From Erysipelotrichaceae bacterium 66202529 (GTDB lineage: Bacteria; Bacillota_I; Bacilli_A; Erysipelotrichales; Erysipelotrichaceae): a stretch of 64,000 bases of DNA. This document shows, piece after piece, positions 51,423 through 61,806 of the stretch. A program made the position numbers and the translations under genes. The stretch covers positions 1,116,001-1,180,000 of the forward strand of contig CP046174.1 of the NCBI GenBank assembly GCA_017161075.1, read 5' to 3'. Each line of letters starts with the position of its first letter. Positions within the stretch are counted from its first letter, which is position 1. The notes below the pieces were generated by a model that was not told where the DNA came from, did no database searches, and worked only from the letters and a program-made list of their open reading frames with translations.

Positions 51423-53915
51423 ATGGGGATAGAAAAGAGTACACAGGGAAACGGAAACAAGTCAGCGAAGGATAGCATTATGCTGCTGCCTGATGCTATG
51501 ATGGAAGGCTCGGACATCGCGTTCAGCAAGCACCGGCTGGATGATCATCTTACCTTTATCTGGAGCAATTCTGCCTTTTACAAGCTGATTGGAGTATCAA
51601 AAGAAGACTTTTGTTCCCACTTTCCAGGCTTTCAGCAATATTATGAAGCAGATCTTCGTTACCGTTGTGAATTTGACACGCTGCTGCAGAAGCTGCGGGC
51701 TGCCCGGGCTGAAGGAAAACAGAGCTGTGAACATCAGCTTCGCTTAAAGGGTGCTTCCTCCTGTATCTGGGTACGAATTACAGCGTTTTTCCACTCTGTT
51801 ACAGAAACGGATTGTGAGGCTTGTTTTCTGTATACGGATATCAGTGATTTGATTAAGAAACAAAGAGAATTACAGGAGCGGGAGAATAATTTCACATGGA
51901 TGCTATCGGAGTATGGAGGCAATGTCTATATCAGTGATATGGAAACCTATGAGCTTTTGCATCTGAATACGCATGCATGCAGGACACTGCAGGTTACCGC
52001 TGAGCAGGTGCTTGGTAAAAAGTGCTACGAGGTGATACAGGGACGCACCTCCCCATGCCCGTTTTGTACCAATCACAGACTGCAGGTGGATGAAACCTAT
52101 GAATGGGAATTTTATAATGCGAATTTACAGCGAACCTTTATTATCAAAGACCGCATGCTGAACTGGAAGGGACACAAGGCACGCCTGGAATTATCCTATG
52201 ATATGTATAGTGCAGAGTATAAACTGGCAAAAAAGGATCAGGAAAGAGAAGCCATATTAAAAACGATACCAGCGGGAATGATCCGTATAGATGCAAGGGA
52301 TTACCGCTCTGTTTTATGGTACAATGATATATTTTTAAACATGATTGATTATACGAAGGAGCAGTTTGAGGAAGAACTGCACAGCCGTTGTACCTATATG
52401 CATCCGGATGACTATAAGCGTGCACAGATACTTGCTCAGGATCTTAAGGAATCCGGGGAGAATGTTGTACTGGAAGCCAGAGCCTATACGCGTTCAAAGC
52501 AGGAGCGTATATGGACAATGACATTATGCTATATAAGCGGGGAAGACAGCTGGGATGGCATTCCTTCCTTCTATAGTCTCGGGCTTGACATTACACAGGA
52601 ACGGAAAAAGCTGGAAACCCTTCAGTCTAAAGCGGAAAAGGATTCTCTAACAGGTATATATAATCGCGCGGAAACTGAAAAGCAGATTAAGAAGTATCTG
52701 ATTGAAAATCTGCATTCCAAGGGTGCCTTATTCATGATTGATACGGATAATTTCAAGCAGATCAATGATACGGAGGGACACATGGTAGGGGATGTCGTTT
52801 TGGCAGAGCTTGCTAATGGAATGAAAAGACTAATGCGTGACAGTGATATCGTAGGCCGCATTGGTGGTGATGAGTTTACCGTTTTCATGAAGGATATATC
52901 ATCGCGGAAGGATGCTGAGAAAAAAGCACAGGAGCTTCTGCATATGTTTGGACACTTGTTTGACAGTGAAAAAAGTCCGATGAAGGTATCCTGCAGTATC
53001 GGTATAGCCTTTTATCCTAGCGACGGACATACCTTTAAGGAATTATATTCCAATGCTGACAAGGCTTTGTATCAGGCTAAAATGCAAGGAAAGAACTGTG
53101 TCTTTGTATATGACCGTGAGCTGCTTGAAAGTATGGGAAAGGTGTCTTATTCATCCCTGGGAACGGCTATAGATTCAGAGAAGCGTTATGCAGAAAGCTC
53201 GGATAGTCTGACGCGGCTTGTGTTTCGAACGCTTTATCAGACAAAGGATATTGATACAGCAATCTGCAAGGTGCTTGAAGTTGTCGGCAGACAGTTTGAT
53301 GTGAGCAGAGCCTATGTGTTTGAAAATTCGGATGATAACCGCTATACCTGTAATACGTATGAATGGTGTAACAAAGGGATTGACTCACAAAAAGCGGTTC
53401 TGCAGAAGGTCGATTATCATGAGCTGGGAGATTATGAAAAGCTGTTTGGTGATGATTCTATTTTCTATTGCCGGGATATTCACACACTTTCCGAGAAGCA
53501 GGAGAAGCTGTTTGCCGATCAGGGAATCCATTCCATACTGCAATGTGCATTTCATGAAAACCATACATTCTCCGGTTTTGTGGGGTTTGATGAGTGTACG
53601 GGTCTTCGATTGTGGACACAGGAGGAAATCAGCTCGCTGTCTTTGATTTCACAGATTCTATCAATCTTTTTGCAGCGCAAGAAAACACAGCAGCTTAATC
53701 AGGAGATGATTCAATACCAGACAGTTCTCAACAGTCTTGACGAATGTATTTATGTAATTGAAGAAAACACCTCCACTCTGCTGTATGCAAATAAAAAATT
53801 CCAGAATGTGTATCCGCATTTCAGAATAGGTATGCCTTGCTTCCGTGATCCAAATGAAGCGCAGAAAATGCCGATTATCTGGAATTATAAACCGGCATTT
53901 CTATGTATCAAATAA
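51423..53915 (+). CDS. PAS-GGDEF-GAF diguanylate cyclase
   Basis: The protein has about 830 residues from ATG 51423 (ACAGGAGGATGGAGCA upstream; the ATG 30 bases earlier has no site). Three PAS-like sensory segments (LTFIWSNSAFYKLIGVSKEDF; ETYELLHLNTHACRTLQVTAEQVLGKKCYE with CPFC; SVLWYNDIFLNMIDYTKEQFEEEL) precede the catalytic domain. GGDEF is at 481-485 with an RxxD inhibition site (RDSD, 472-475). A GAF-like domain follows (AICKVLEVVGRQFDVSRAYVFENSDDNRY), then the start of another PAS. It makes c-di-GMP. No EAL domain and no membrane segment are seen, so it is probably cytoplasmic. Confidence 0.92.
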   Translation: MGIEKSTQGNGNKSAKDSIMLLPDAMMEGSDIAFSKHRLDDHLTFIWSNSAFYKLIGVSKEDFCSHFPGFQQYYEADLRYRCEFDTLLQKLRAARAEGKQSCEHQLRLKGASSCIWVRITAFFHSVTETDCEACFLYTDISDLIKKQRELQERENNFTWMLSEYGGNVYISDMETYELLHLNTHACRTLQVTAEQVLGKKCYEVIQGRTSPCPFCTNHRLQVDETYEWEFYNANLQRTFIIKDRMLNWKGHKARLELSYDMYSAEYKLAKKDQEREAILKTIPAGMIRIDARDYRSVLWYNDIFLNMIDYTKEQFEEELHSRCTYMHPDDYKRAQILAQDLKESGENVVLEARAYTRSKQERIWTMTLCYISGEDSWDGIPSFYSLGLDITQERKKLETLQSKAEKDSLTGIYNRAETEKQIKKYLIENLHSKGALFMIDTDNFKQINDTEGHMVGDVVLAELANGMKRLMRDSDIVGRIGGDEFTVFMKDISSRKDAEKKAQELLHMFGHLFDSEKSPMKVSCSIGIAFYPSDGHTFKELYSNADKALYQAKMQGKNCVFVYDRELLESMGKVSYSSLGTAIDSEKRYAESSDSLTRLVFRTLYQTKDIDTAICKVLEVVGRQFDVSRAYVFENSDDNRYTCNTYEWCNKGIDSQKAVLQKVDYHELGDYEKLFGDDSIFYCRDIHTLSEKQEKLFADQGIHSILQCAFHENHTFSGFVGFDECTGLRLWTQEEISSLSLISQILSIFLQRKKTQQLNQEMIQYQTVLNSLDECIYVIEENTSTLLYANKKFQNVYPHFRIGMPCFRDPNEAQKMPIIWNYKPAFLCIK

Positions 53916-54324
53916 ATATCTGTTCGTTTGAAGGTTTACAGACTTCTGCATTACAGTGCTGTGAGAAAGGTATTGCTTTCATAAAAATAATGAGGATGTA
54001 TTAGCTTTAGATGCTTAGAATCAGAAGGTTTCAATAATACATCTTTTTCCTATATGACGCTTATAATAAATACGGTTTCGTTATTCTGATTTATTAGCTT
54101 TTTTGCTTAGCTCCTGTTCCTAGCTCACAGCTCTATACTGACTATGTTTTTCCTTCAGATGGTTTTACATCACTTGTAAGTCAACGAAACGGCTAACGTA
54201 ATACGTTTATAATTTCTATATGGCTACTTAGTTCTATAAGAAAAATAGCAGATGTTTTCTTTGAATAGGACACACTGCTGTCATATTCACCATGGTATGA
54301 TAGCGCCATAAAGGAGGACATATC
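53916..54324. other. Intergenic region, no gene seen
   Basis: AT-rich, with no coding frame of note. The ribosome site AAAGGAGGACATATC of the next gene ends it. Confidence 0.4.
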
Positions 54325-54588
54325 ATGGAAGATAAATATTGTCAGTGTTGTGGAATGCCAATGGGAGATACAAATGAGCTTTACGGTACGGAACAGGATG
54401 GTTCCAAGTCAAAGGATTATTGTAAATACTGTTATGAAAACGGGGCTTTTACATCAGATTGCACAATGGAGGAAATGATTGCATTCTGTGTGCCAATCAT
54501 GGTAAAGGAAAATCCGGCTATGAGCGAGGATACAGCAAGAGAAATGATGCGGCAGTATTTTCCTACGCTAAAGCGGTGGAAAAACTAA
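54325..54588 (+). CDS. Putative zinc-ribbon protein
   Basis: The 87-residue protein has CQCCGMPMG and CKYCYENGAFTSDC, a zinc ribbon, followed by an acidic helical tail (MEEMIAFCVPIMVKENPAMSEDTAREMMRQYFPTLKRWK). It matches the small putative zinc-ribbon family of gut Bacillota. Role unknown. Confidence 0.85.
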   Translation: MEDKYCQCCGMPMGDTNELYGTEQDGSKSKDYCKYCYENGAFTSDCTMEEMIAFCVPIMVKENPAMSEDTAREMMRQYFPTLKRWKN

Positions 54589-54680
54589 TTTGGTAAAATG
54601 AAAGCGCAGCTTTGGGACTATTTTAAAACCAATAGTACCAGACTGCTGTTTTTATGCATACGATATACAGAGGTGATTAT

Positions 54681-55475
54681 TTGAAAGAGAAAATAGGGTT
54701 TATCGGGTTTGGAAGCATGGGGCAGGCACTGGCTGACGGGTTGCTTGCAGCCGGTATTGTAAAAAAGGAGCAGCTGTATGCATGTGCACAGCATTGGGAA
54801 AAGCTGAAGCATAATACTGAAATCAGAGGAATGCATGCCTGCAAAACAGCGGAAGATACCATCCTACAAAGTGATATCATCCTTATAGCAATCAAGCCGG
54901 ATCAAATTCCGGAGGTTTTAGGCTCTGTGAAAGAGCTTCTTTCTGATAAAATTGTCATTTCTCTCGCTGCAGGTATGTTTTATGATACCTATGAGCTGCT
55001 GCTATTACCAAAGACACACCATCTGAGTATCATTCCCAATATGCCGGTATCTGTATGTGAAGGAATTATTTTATGGGAACAGCACAATTCACTAAATGCA
55101 GCAGAAGCGGCACTTGTAGAAGCGTTATTATCTTCCGTTGCACTCATTGAAAAACTGGATAGCGAACAAATGACCATAGGAGCCACAGTGGCAGGATGCG
55201 GGCCTGCATTTGCGGCCATGTTTGTGGAGGCTGTAGGAGATGGAGCGGTTGCGTATGGACTTCCACGGGAAGCAGGGTATCGGTTATGTGAACAAATGCT
55301 GACAGGTACTGCAAAGCAGCTGATGGTGCAGGGTATGCATCCTGCTGTTTTAAAGGATCGCGTCAGTGCCCCGAAGGGTACAACTATACAGGGGGTTGCA
55401 GAGCTTGAACGGCTGGGGTTTCGCAATACTCTGATTTCAGCAATCAATACAATTGAACAATACCGACTAAAATAA
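54681..55475 (+). CDS. proC: Pyrroline-5-carboxylate reductase
   Basis: The 264-residue protein starts at TTG 54681, chosen because AGAGGTGATTAT lies just upstream; ATG 54654 has no site. The N-terminal NAD(P) fold (IGFIGFGSMGQALADGLLAAGI), ILIAIKPDQ, SLAAG and the C-terminal P5CR helices (TVAGCGPAFAAMFVEAVGDGAVAYGLPR, VSAPKGTTIQGVAELE) define ProC. It catalyses the last step of proline synthesis, from pyrroline-5-carboxylate with NAD(P)H. It seems monocistronic. Confidence 0.95.
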   Translation: MKEKIGFIGFGSMGQALADGLLAAGIVKKEQLYACAQHWEKLKHNTEIRGMHACKTAEDTILQSDIILIAIKPDQIPEVLGSVKELLSDKIVISLAAGMFYDTYELLLLPKTHHLSIIPNMPVSVCEGIILWEQHNSLNAAEAALVEALLSSVALIEKLDSEQMTIGATVAGCGPAFAAMFVEAVGDGAVAYGLPREAGYRLCEQMLTGTAKQLMVQGMHPAVLKDRVSAPKGTTIQGVAELERLGFRNTLISAINTIEQYRLK

Positions 55476-55756
55476 GAGCTGTGAAGGTAACAGCTTCATT
55501 TCTCATCTGATTATATATATGATTTATTTTTTACAAGAGAATCGACAATAAGACGCAGTGCAATCCGATATTGGATTGGCTGTGTTTTTTGCACTAATTT
55601 TCTCAGGTAGCGATATCTTTTACATAAATCTTTGATAAAGTATAAGGTATACGCCTTTAAGAAACGAAGCGTTTCATGATAAAATTACAATATTTTGTGA
55701 AGCTCTTTTATAATGAACCTGCTATAATAAAGGGAATCATAGAAAAGAGGGATTTT

Positions 55757-56317
55757 ATGCTGGAAACAAAGCGGCTAATCCTTCGACCATGGCAGGTTGA
55801 GGATGCACAGAGCTGTTACAAATATGCCAAAAATCCGAATATCGGGCCAAAAGCCGGATGGCCGGTGCATGAGAGTGTGGAGAATAGTCGTGAAATTATA
55901 CGTACTGTATTATCCGCACCAAATACATTTGCGGTTGTATTAAAGGAAACGACGGAACCAATCGGCAATATCAGTCTGATGATCGGAAAACAGAGCAATC
56001 TGTCAATAGCAGAAAATGAAGGGGAAATCGGATATTGGATTGGGGAACCATATTGGGGACAGGGATTGATTCCTGAAGCCACAAAAGAGCTGATGCGCTA
56101 TGGCTTTGTGGACTGTCAGCTAAAAAAGCTATGGTGCGGATATTTTGACGGGAATGATAAATCCAGACGCGTACAGGAGAAATGCGGCTTCCATTATTTG
56201 CGCAGTGAGGTCAGGGAATGGCCGTTGCTTCATCAGACCTTGATTGGTCATGTCATGTATCTTACACGCACAGAGTGGGAGCAATCAAATCAAGAAACCA
56301 ATGCAAGAAACCTATAA
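55757..56317 (+). CDS. GNAT acetyltransferase, copy 1 (RimJ/RimL-like)
   Basis: The 186-residue protein starts at ATG 55757; LETKRLILRPWQVEDA is the standard start of RimJ/RimL-type GNATs, and IGYWIGEPYWGQGLIPEATKELMRYGF holds the acetyl-CoA site. Substrate unknown. It is nearly identical to the next gene through about residue 160; the C-terminal 25 residues differ most. TATAAT (55724-55729) is inside the duplicated unit. Confidence 0.92.
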   Translation: MLETKRLILRPWQVEDAQSCYKYAKNPNIGPKAGWPVHESVENSREIIRTVLSAPNTFAVVLKETTEPIGNISLMIGKQSNLSIAENEGEIGYWIGEPYWGQGLIPEATKELMRYGFVDCQLKKLWCGYFDGNDKSRRVQEKCGFHYLRSEVREWPLLHQTLIGHVMYLTRTEWEQSNQETNARNL

Positions 56318-56642
56318 ATTATAATAAATTCTTCTCATTAACTAATAAATTCCGTCCTTACAAAATGATAAAGCTTTGGATAAATGCGGAATGATGTAAG
56401 AATCTTGTAATTATGGCTGCAGCAGAAAAAATTACATGCTGGTAAGCAAAAAAATACAGCTTAGTAGCATTAGCTTTTTAACTAATAGTAATTTTCTATT
56501 TTATTATTATAGAAGTATGTTGACATAATGGAATAAATGGTCTGTTTTAAAGGCTCATACGAGAGTAAAAATCTGTAAAAAGGCTCTTGCTAAGAAAAAA
56601 GAATCTGCTATAATAAAGGGAATCATAGAAAAGAGTGATTTT

Positions 56643-57200
56643 ATGCTGGAAACAAAGCGGCTAATCCTTCGACCATGGCAGGTTGAGGATGCACAGAGCT
56701 GTTACAAATATGCCCAAAATCCGAATATCGGGCCAAAAGCCGGATGGCCGGTGCATGAGAGTGTGGAGAATAGTCGTGAAATTATACGTACTGTATTATC
56801 CGCACCAAATACATTTGCGGTTGTATTAAAGGAAACGATGGAACCAATCGGCAGTATCGGTCTGATGATTGGAAAACAGAGCAATCTGTCGATTGCAGAA
56901 AATGAAGGGGAAATCGGATATTGGATTGGGGAACCATACTGGGGACAGGGATTGATTCCCGAAGCAACAAAAGAGCTGATGCGCTATGGCTTTGTGGACT
57001 GTCAGCTAAAAAAGCTATGGTGCGGATATTTTGACGGGAATGATAAATCCAGACGCGTACAGGAGAAATGCGGCTTTCATTATTTGCGCAGTGACATCAA
57101 AGAATGGCCGTTGATTCATCAGACATTGACCGAGCATGTCCTTTTTATTACAAAAGAGGAATGGGAACAGAACAAGCAAGAGGAAGCAACTCGGAAATAG
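56643..57200 (+). CDS. GNAT acetyltransferase, copy 2 (RimJ/RimL-like)
   Basis: The 185-residue protein is the second copy of the GNAT at 55757, differing at few positions up to about residue 160 (for example AQNPN for AKNPN, GSIGLM for GNISLM) and more at the end (EHVLFITKEEWEQNKQEE). TTGCTA-16-TATAAT lies upstream; the -10 belongs to the duplicated unit while the -35 does not, so the copies may be expressed differently. Confidence 0.92.
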   Translation: MLETKRLILRPWQVEDAQSCYKYAQNPNIGPKAGWPVHESVENSREIIRTVLSAPNTFAVVLKETMEPIGSIGLMIGKQSNLSIAENEGEIGYWIGEPYWGQGLIPEATKELMRYGFVDCQLKKLWCGYFDGNDKSRRVQEKCGFHYLRSDIKEWPLIHQTLTEHVLFITKEEWEQNKQEEATRK

Positions 57201-57717
57201 AATGTATTTCTCTGGTAATCCTGTGACATAAAGAGGGCATACCATATGTAAGAAAGCAATAAGTAAAATTAAGATTGTTAAACAAATAGACGAATTCACT
57301 TGTGTCGTCTATTTGTTTATGACCATATGTAGAGCAAGCTGTAGGAAACATAAGCTATTCCTTTCCACTCGCTGGTGAAGGAATACTTTTACGGGAGCTA
57401 AATCATATAGTTCCTCATCCTTACGCCCTTAGGAATCGCTTCTTTCTAGGCATGAGCATAGCTTTCATTTCTGTCCTTCTAAAACACTGCATACCTGCTT
57501 TTTTCCATTATCACTAACCTATGTGCTTCATGAGAAAAGTGGATAAACGATGTTTTCGTATTGACAGATTGTAGATACTTGCATAAAATAAAGGGGAACG
57601 GAGTGTGAGAGAATGAGCAAATAGATAATCGACCCTGCAATCGAAATGTTTAAAATAAACTGTTTTCGTATGCGTCAATTATCTGCTTACTGCCTGCTTT
57701 TTAAGGAGGCGATGCTC
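57201..57717. other. Intergenic region, no gene seen
   Basis: About 500 bp without a supported gene. TTTAAGGAGGCGATGCTC at its end is the ribosome site of the ABC-F gene. Confidence 0.4.
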
Positions 57718-59283
57718 ATGCTTATACTAAAGCATATCACAATTCAAGATAGTAAAAAACACACACTGATAGAGGACTTGAATTATTCCCTGGGAAATGA
57801 CGATAAGGTAGGAATTATCGGCGAGGAAGGGAATGGAAAATCTACCTTGCTGAAAGCAATATACAACCGCAAGCTCATAGAGGATTATGCAGCAGTGAGT
57901 GGGATAATAGACACAGACTATAAACAAACAGGATATTTTGAACAGCAGCTTTCCAGCACATGGGAGGATGCTTTTCTTTTTGAATATTTACTGAAGGAGC
58001 ACAGTAAGGATGAAATCCAGCCGGAACAATACAATGATTTGCAGGGCATGGAAGCACTATGTGCTGAGCTGGGATTAAAAAGTGACTTTCTTTATGGAGA
58101 ACAGAAAATAAGGACACTGAGCGGCGGTGAAAAGGTGAAGCTGCGTCTTTTAAAGCTCATGATGCGCAAGCCGGATTTGCTTCTTCTCGATGAACCAACG
58201 AATGATCTGGATATTCATACATTGCAATGGCTGGAAGCTTTTTTAGTAAACCTGCATATTCCTGTTCTCTTTATTTCCCATGATGAAACACTATTGAATC
58301 GCTGTGCAACGGTCATTCTGCATCTGGAACAGCTGAATAAGAAAACGCAGTGCCGGCATACGATTTATCATGGTACGTATTCTGCTTATGTTGAGCAGCG
58401 TCTTAACCGTCTGCAAAAGGAAGCTCATGAGGCTTCCCGTCAGCAACGCGAATACCGAAAGAAGAAGCAGAAGCTGAACGATTTTATGAATGCCGTGCAT
58501 GATGCACAAAATGATACCGTACGCAGTCCGTTTTATGCGGCAGCTTTAAAAACTAAAATGAAAAATCTGAAGGCACAGGAGCATAGACTGGAAAAAGAAG
58601 GCTTTGCCCATGCGGACAGTGTTGAAGAAGCGATTGATGTGTATTTTGAAGGGGACGGATTTCCAAAAGGACGCCGTATCCTCGAATACGTGCAAGCTGC
58701 ATTGAAGATAAACGATAGAATACTGCTTAAAGAAATTCACATATCCCTTTACGGGCAACAGAAAAAGGTGATTGTCGGAGATAATGGCAGCGGAAAAAGT
58801 CTGCTTATGAAACAGATTTATGAAAAGCTGCGTACAGTCAATGATATGAAACTGGGCTATATGCCGCAGAATTATGCGGATGCTTTCCTTGAACAGGATA
58901 CACCTGTAACCTTTCTGCAGGAATCCGGAGATGCCAGGGATGTGACAAGAGCACGAGAGCTGCTTGGAAGAATGAAGTTTACACGGGAAGAGATGGAGCA
59001 TACGGTTACACAGTTGAGCGAAGGACAAAAGGCTAAACTATACCTGCTTCGTTTCATCAAGTGCGGCTGTAATGTCCTTTTGCTTGATGAGCCAACCCGC
59101 AATTTGTCTCCATTGAGCGCACCGGTTGTTCGTCGTATTCTGAAGGATTATACCGGCTGCATTTTGGCAGTATCCCATGACCGGCTGTTCATTCGTGAAG
59201 TATTCGACCATGTGCTTTTGATTGAGCAGGGAAGGCTGTATGAGCAGGACACAGACCACTTTCTGGAAGAACTACAGCTTTGA
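57718..59283 (+). CDS. ABC-F family ATPase
   Basis: The 521-residue protein starts at ATG 57718, spaced correctly from AAGGAGG (the ATG at 57712 is too close). It has two ABC modules and no membrane segment. Module 1: GEEGNGKST, LSGGEKVKL, LLLLDEPTNDLD. Linker: a coiled coil (RLQKEAHEASRQQREYRKKKQKL). Module 2: GDNGSGKS, LSEGQKAKL, LLLDEPTRNLS. ABC-F proteins act on the ribosome; some (Lsa, Msr, Vga) give antibiotic resistance. The unusual LSEGQ and RNLS in module 2 set it apart from housekeeping EttA types. Resistance is possible but not shown. Confidence 0.9.
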   Translation: MLILKHITIQDSKKHTLIEDLNYSLGNDDKVGIIGEEGNGKSTLLKAIYNRKLIEDYAAVSGIIDTDYKQTGYFEQQLSSTWEDAFLFEYLLKEHSKDEIQPEQYNDLQGMEALCAELGLKSDFLYGEQKIRTLSGGEKVKLRLLKLMMRKPDLLLLDEPTNDLDIHTLQWLEAFLVNLHIPVLFISHDETLLNRCATVILHLEQLNKKTQCRHTIYHGTYSAYVEQRLNRLQKEAHEASRQQREYRKKKQKLNDFMNAVHDAQNDTVRSPFYAAALKTKMKNLKAQEHRLEKEGFAHADSVEEAIDVYFEGDGFPKGRRILEYVQAALKINDRILLKEIHISLYGQQKKVIVGDNGSGKSLLMKQIYEKLRTVNDMKLGYMPQNYADAFLEQDTPVTFLQESGDARDVTRARELLGRMKFTREEMEHTVTQLSEGQKAKLYLLRFIKCGCNVLLLDEPTRNLSPLSAPVVRRILKDYTGCILAVSHDRLFIREVFDHVLLIEQGRLYEQDTDHFLEELQL

Positions 59284-59557
59284 TAATTAAATCGTTTACT
59301 GTGCAACAGGATTTTCATTTGTTATGGTAAATCGGTAAAAAGAGACAGGCTGTAATGGCTTCTAAATTCACTGCTACAGCTACACTGTATCATATACGAA
59401 CGATAGGATGACATGAAGCTGTAAGCATTATATAACGTATATAAGGTGATAGGAAAGTAGGAAACATCATGTTAAAACATGAAGGGAAGTCGTAAGCATA
59501 GAAAGCTAAACATCATTGACAGAATCAGAAATCTGTGTTGTAATATTTTCGTACAGA

Positions 59558-59645
59558 TAAATGGGGTGCCTACTCATGGCTGAGATCGGATATTGATCCG
59601 GGACCCAAGGAACCTGATACGGGTAATGCCGGCGTAGGGATTTTA
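59558..59645 (+). ncRNA. TPP riboswitch (THI box)
   Basis: The aptamer shows GGGGTGCC, GCTGAGAT, GACCC, GAACCTGAT, ACGGGTAATGCCGGCGTAGGG, the standard THI-box order. It lies about 115 bp before thiC and should lower thiC expression when thiamine pyrophosphate is abundant. Confidence 0.96.
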
Positions 59646-59701
59646 TTGCGAAAGCACAACAGGAGCAGGACTGTTTCTGTTTGTCATCCGAAAGAAATCA
59701 T

Positions 59702-59737
59702 GAAAAGCTGACACCGTAGCAGGCGTACAGCTTTTTT
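59702..59737 (+). terminator. Riboswitch-controlled terminator before thiC
   Basis: AAAAGCTG pairs with CAGCTTTT around a 17-base loop and is followed by TTTT. It is the probable expression platform of the TPP riboswitch. Confidence 0.75.
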
Positions 59738-59760
59738 ACATTTACAGGAGGATAAACAAC

Positions 59761-61080
59761 ATGTATACTACACAAATGGATGCTGCAAGACAGCATATCA
59801 TCACCAGAGAAATGAAGGCTGTCGCTGCTTATGAGCAGATGGAGGAGGAAGAGGTATGCAGACTTGTTGCTGCTGGGCAACTGGTCATTCCGGCGAATAA
59901 GCATCATACTTGTCTGAAGCCGTATGGAATTGGGCATATGCTGAAAACCAAAATCAATGTGAATCTGGGGACAAGCAAGGATTGTCTTGATCTTGATATG
60001 GAAATGGAAAAGGTACAAAGCGCTGTTGCTATGGGAGCAGAGGCCATCATGGATCTTAGCTCCTTTGGGGACACGCAGACATTTCGCAGAAAGCTGGTGG
60101 CAGAGTGCCCGGCAATCCTTGGAACTGTCCCCATCTATGATGCAGTGGTTTATTATAATAAGGCTTTGAAAGATATTACAACACAGGAATGGCTGGATGT
60201 ATTCCGTATGCATGCAGAGGATGGTGTTGATTTCATGACTATTCACTGTGGTATTAACAAGCAGACTGCATCCCGGTTTAAAAAACAGAAGCGTATGACA
60301 AATATTGTTTCACGAGGAGGCTCCATAATCTTTGCATGGATGGAAATCACCGGTAATGAAAATCCGTTTTATGAGCATTTTAATGAAATCCTGCACATAT
60401 GCAGACAGCATGATGTCACCCTTTCTCTAGGGGATGCCTGCCGTCCTGGCTGTTTAAAGGATGCCGGTGATATAGCACAAATCGAAGAGCTTGTTACTTT
60501 AGGGGAATTGACACAGCGTGCATGGGAACAGGATGTACAGGTTATCGTGGAAGGCCCTGGACATATGCCGCTTAACCAGATACAGGCAAATATGGAGCTT
60601 CAGAAAACGATCTGTAAGGGGGCACCATTTTACGTATTGGGGCCTATTGTCACTGATGTTGCGCCAGGCTATGATCATATCACGGCTGCTATTGGAGGCG
60701 CTTTGGCGGCAACCTATGGCGCCAGCTTCCTATGCTATGTTACACCGGCTGAGCATTTGCGGCTTCCCAATGTGAAAGATGTAAAGGAGGGAATTATCGC
60801 CAGTAAAATAGCGGCTCACGCTGCGGATATTGCAAAGGGAGTAAAGGGGGCAATCGACTGGGATCACAGCATGGCAGAGGCACGCGGAAACCTGGATTGG
60901 GAAGCAATGTTTTCTCTTTCCATGGATCCGCAAAAAGCCAGGACATATCGGGCACAATCTACACCGGAACGGGAGGATACCTGTACGATGTGCGGTAAAA
61001 TGTGTGCTATCCGCAACATGAATAAGATTCTGCGAGGAGAAAATGTAGATATCATGGAGGATGAACAGGCAGTACATTAA
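59761..61080 (+). CDS. thiC: Phosphomethylpyrimidine synthase ThiC
   Basis: The 439-residue radical-SAM enzyme converts aminoimidazole ribotide to the hydroxymethylpyrimidine phosphate of thiamine. The core has [54 protein letters not shown] and the C-terminal iron-sulfur motif CTMCGKMC (CxxCxxxxC when the upstream Cys is read with its partners). It is the short bacterial form without the plant/proteobacterial N-terminal extension. ACAGGAGG precedes ATG. No other thi gene lies in the window. Confidence 0.96.
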   Translation: MYTTQMDAARQHIITREMKAVAAYEQMEEEEVCRLVAAGQLVIPANKHHTCLKPYGIGHMLKTKINVNLGTSKDCLDLDMEMEKVQSAVAMGAEAIMDLSSFGDTQTFRRKLVAECPAILGTVPIYDAVVYYNKALKDITTQEWLDVFRMHAEDGVDFMTIHCGINKQTASRFKKQKRMTNIVSRGGSIIFAWMEITGNENPFYEHFNEILHICRQHDVTLSLGDACRPGCLKDAGDIAQIEELVTLGELTQRAWEQDVQVIVEGPGHMPLNQIQANMELQKTICKGAPFYVLGPIVTDVAPGYDHITAAIGGALAATYGASFLCYVTPAEHLRLPNVKDVKEGIIASKIAAHAADIAKGVKGAIDWDHSMAEARGNLDWEAMFSLSMDPQKARTYRAQSTPEREDTCTMCGKMCAIRNMNKILRGENVDIMEDEQAVH

Positions 61081-61800
61081 CAGAATGAAAGGGCAACAGA
61101 TTCTATATGCTTTATACGTTAAGAATTGCTATGCATAATAATATTCTTTCATGCTGAACTAAGAAATAGGATATTATACATATGCAGCAGATCGTATAAA
61201 TTGAAGACAACGGTGTCTGTACGCGTTCACAGATACCGTTTTCTACATAGGTGCCCCTACATTGTTGAGGGTTCAGTAGGATGTCCATGGAAAGCAAGTA
61301 TATGCAAGCAGCACAAAGCCTTTTAATCACATGGGGTTAGCAATATATAACCGGTTACGGTAATTGCAGCTCCTGTCGGATATCTTGCCTTTTATTCGCA
61401 TGAGGTGAGCAATATATAACAGCATGAGGTATACCTACTCTAAACCGAGTGCATAGATCACACTCTCTGTATGCATATGATTAAGCTAAGACGTGAACAG
61501 AAGCATACTTGTCCATGAAAGCATTCTTCTACCTATATTATAAGTAATAAATTTCCATATCTTACCACGAGGCAAATTGCATTTACTGTAGTATCATATA
61601 GATGCAAGATGCCTGGTTTTTAGATAGAGTTGTTTATAAAGAATTATTTAAAACACTCGGTATTATCATCATTGTATATATGATGTTTGTTTGGAATCTC
61701 CTTGTGTAATCAATATTCAGCTATCCGTATCCGGCGGAAAATGAGAGGAAGAAACAGGAGATTATGATTACAATGATAAAAAGAGAAAGGGAAAGTGAGT
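61081..61800. other. Intergenic region, no gene seen
   Basis: About 700 bp of AT-rich DNA with many stops. GCAATATATAAC occurs twice (61339-61350 and 61410-61421). No tRNA, riboswitch or promoter with good spacing is visible. Confidence 0.45.
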
Positions 61801-61806
61801 ATCGGT

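Larger units (their letters stand above)
55720..57200 (+). repeat. Tandem duplication of the GNAT unit
   Basis: Identity begins at CTGCTATAATAAAGGG (55720 and 56606), runs through the leader and about 480 bp of the coding region, and decays near the 3' ends. The spacer between the copies (56318-56605) is unrelated AT-rich DNA. Confidence 0.85.

Noticed and set aside
61339..61421. Paired GCAATATATAAC as a regulatory or attachment repeat
   Set aside because: Only two short AT-rich copies in AT-rich intergenic DNA; not distinguishable from chance.
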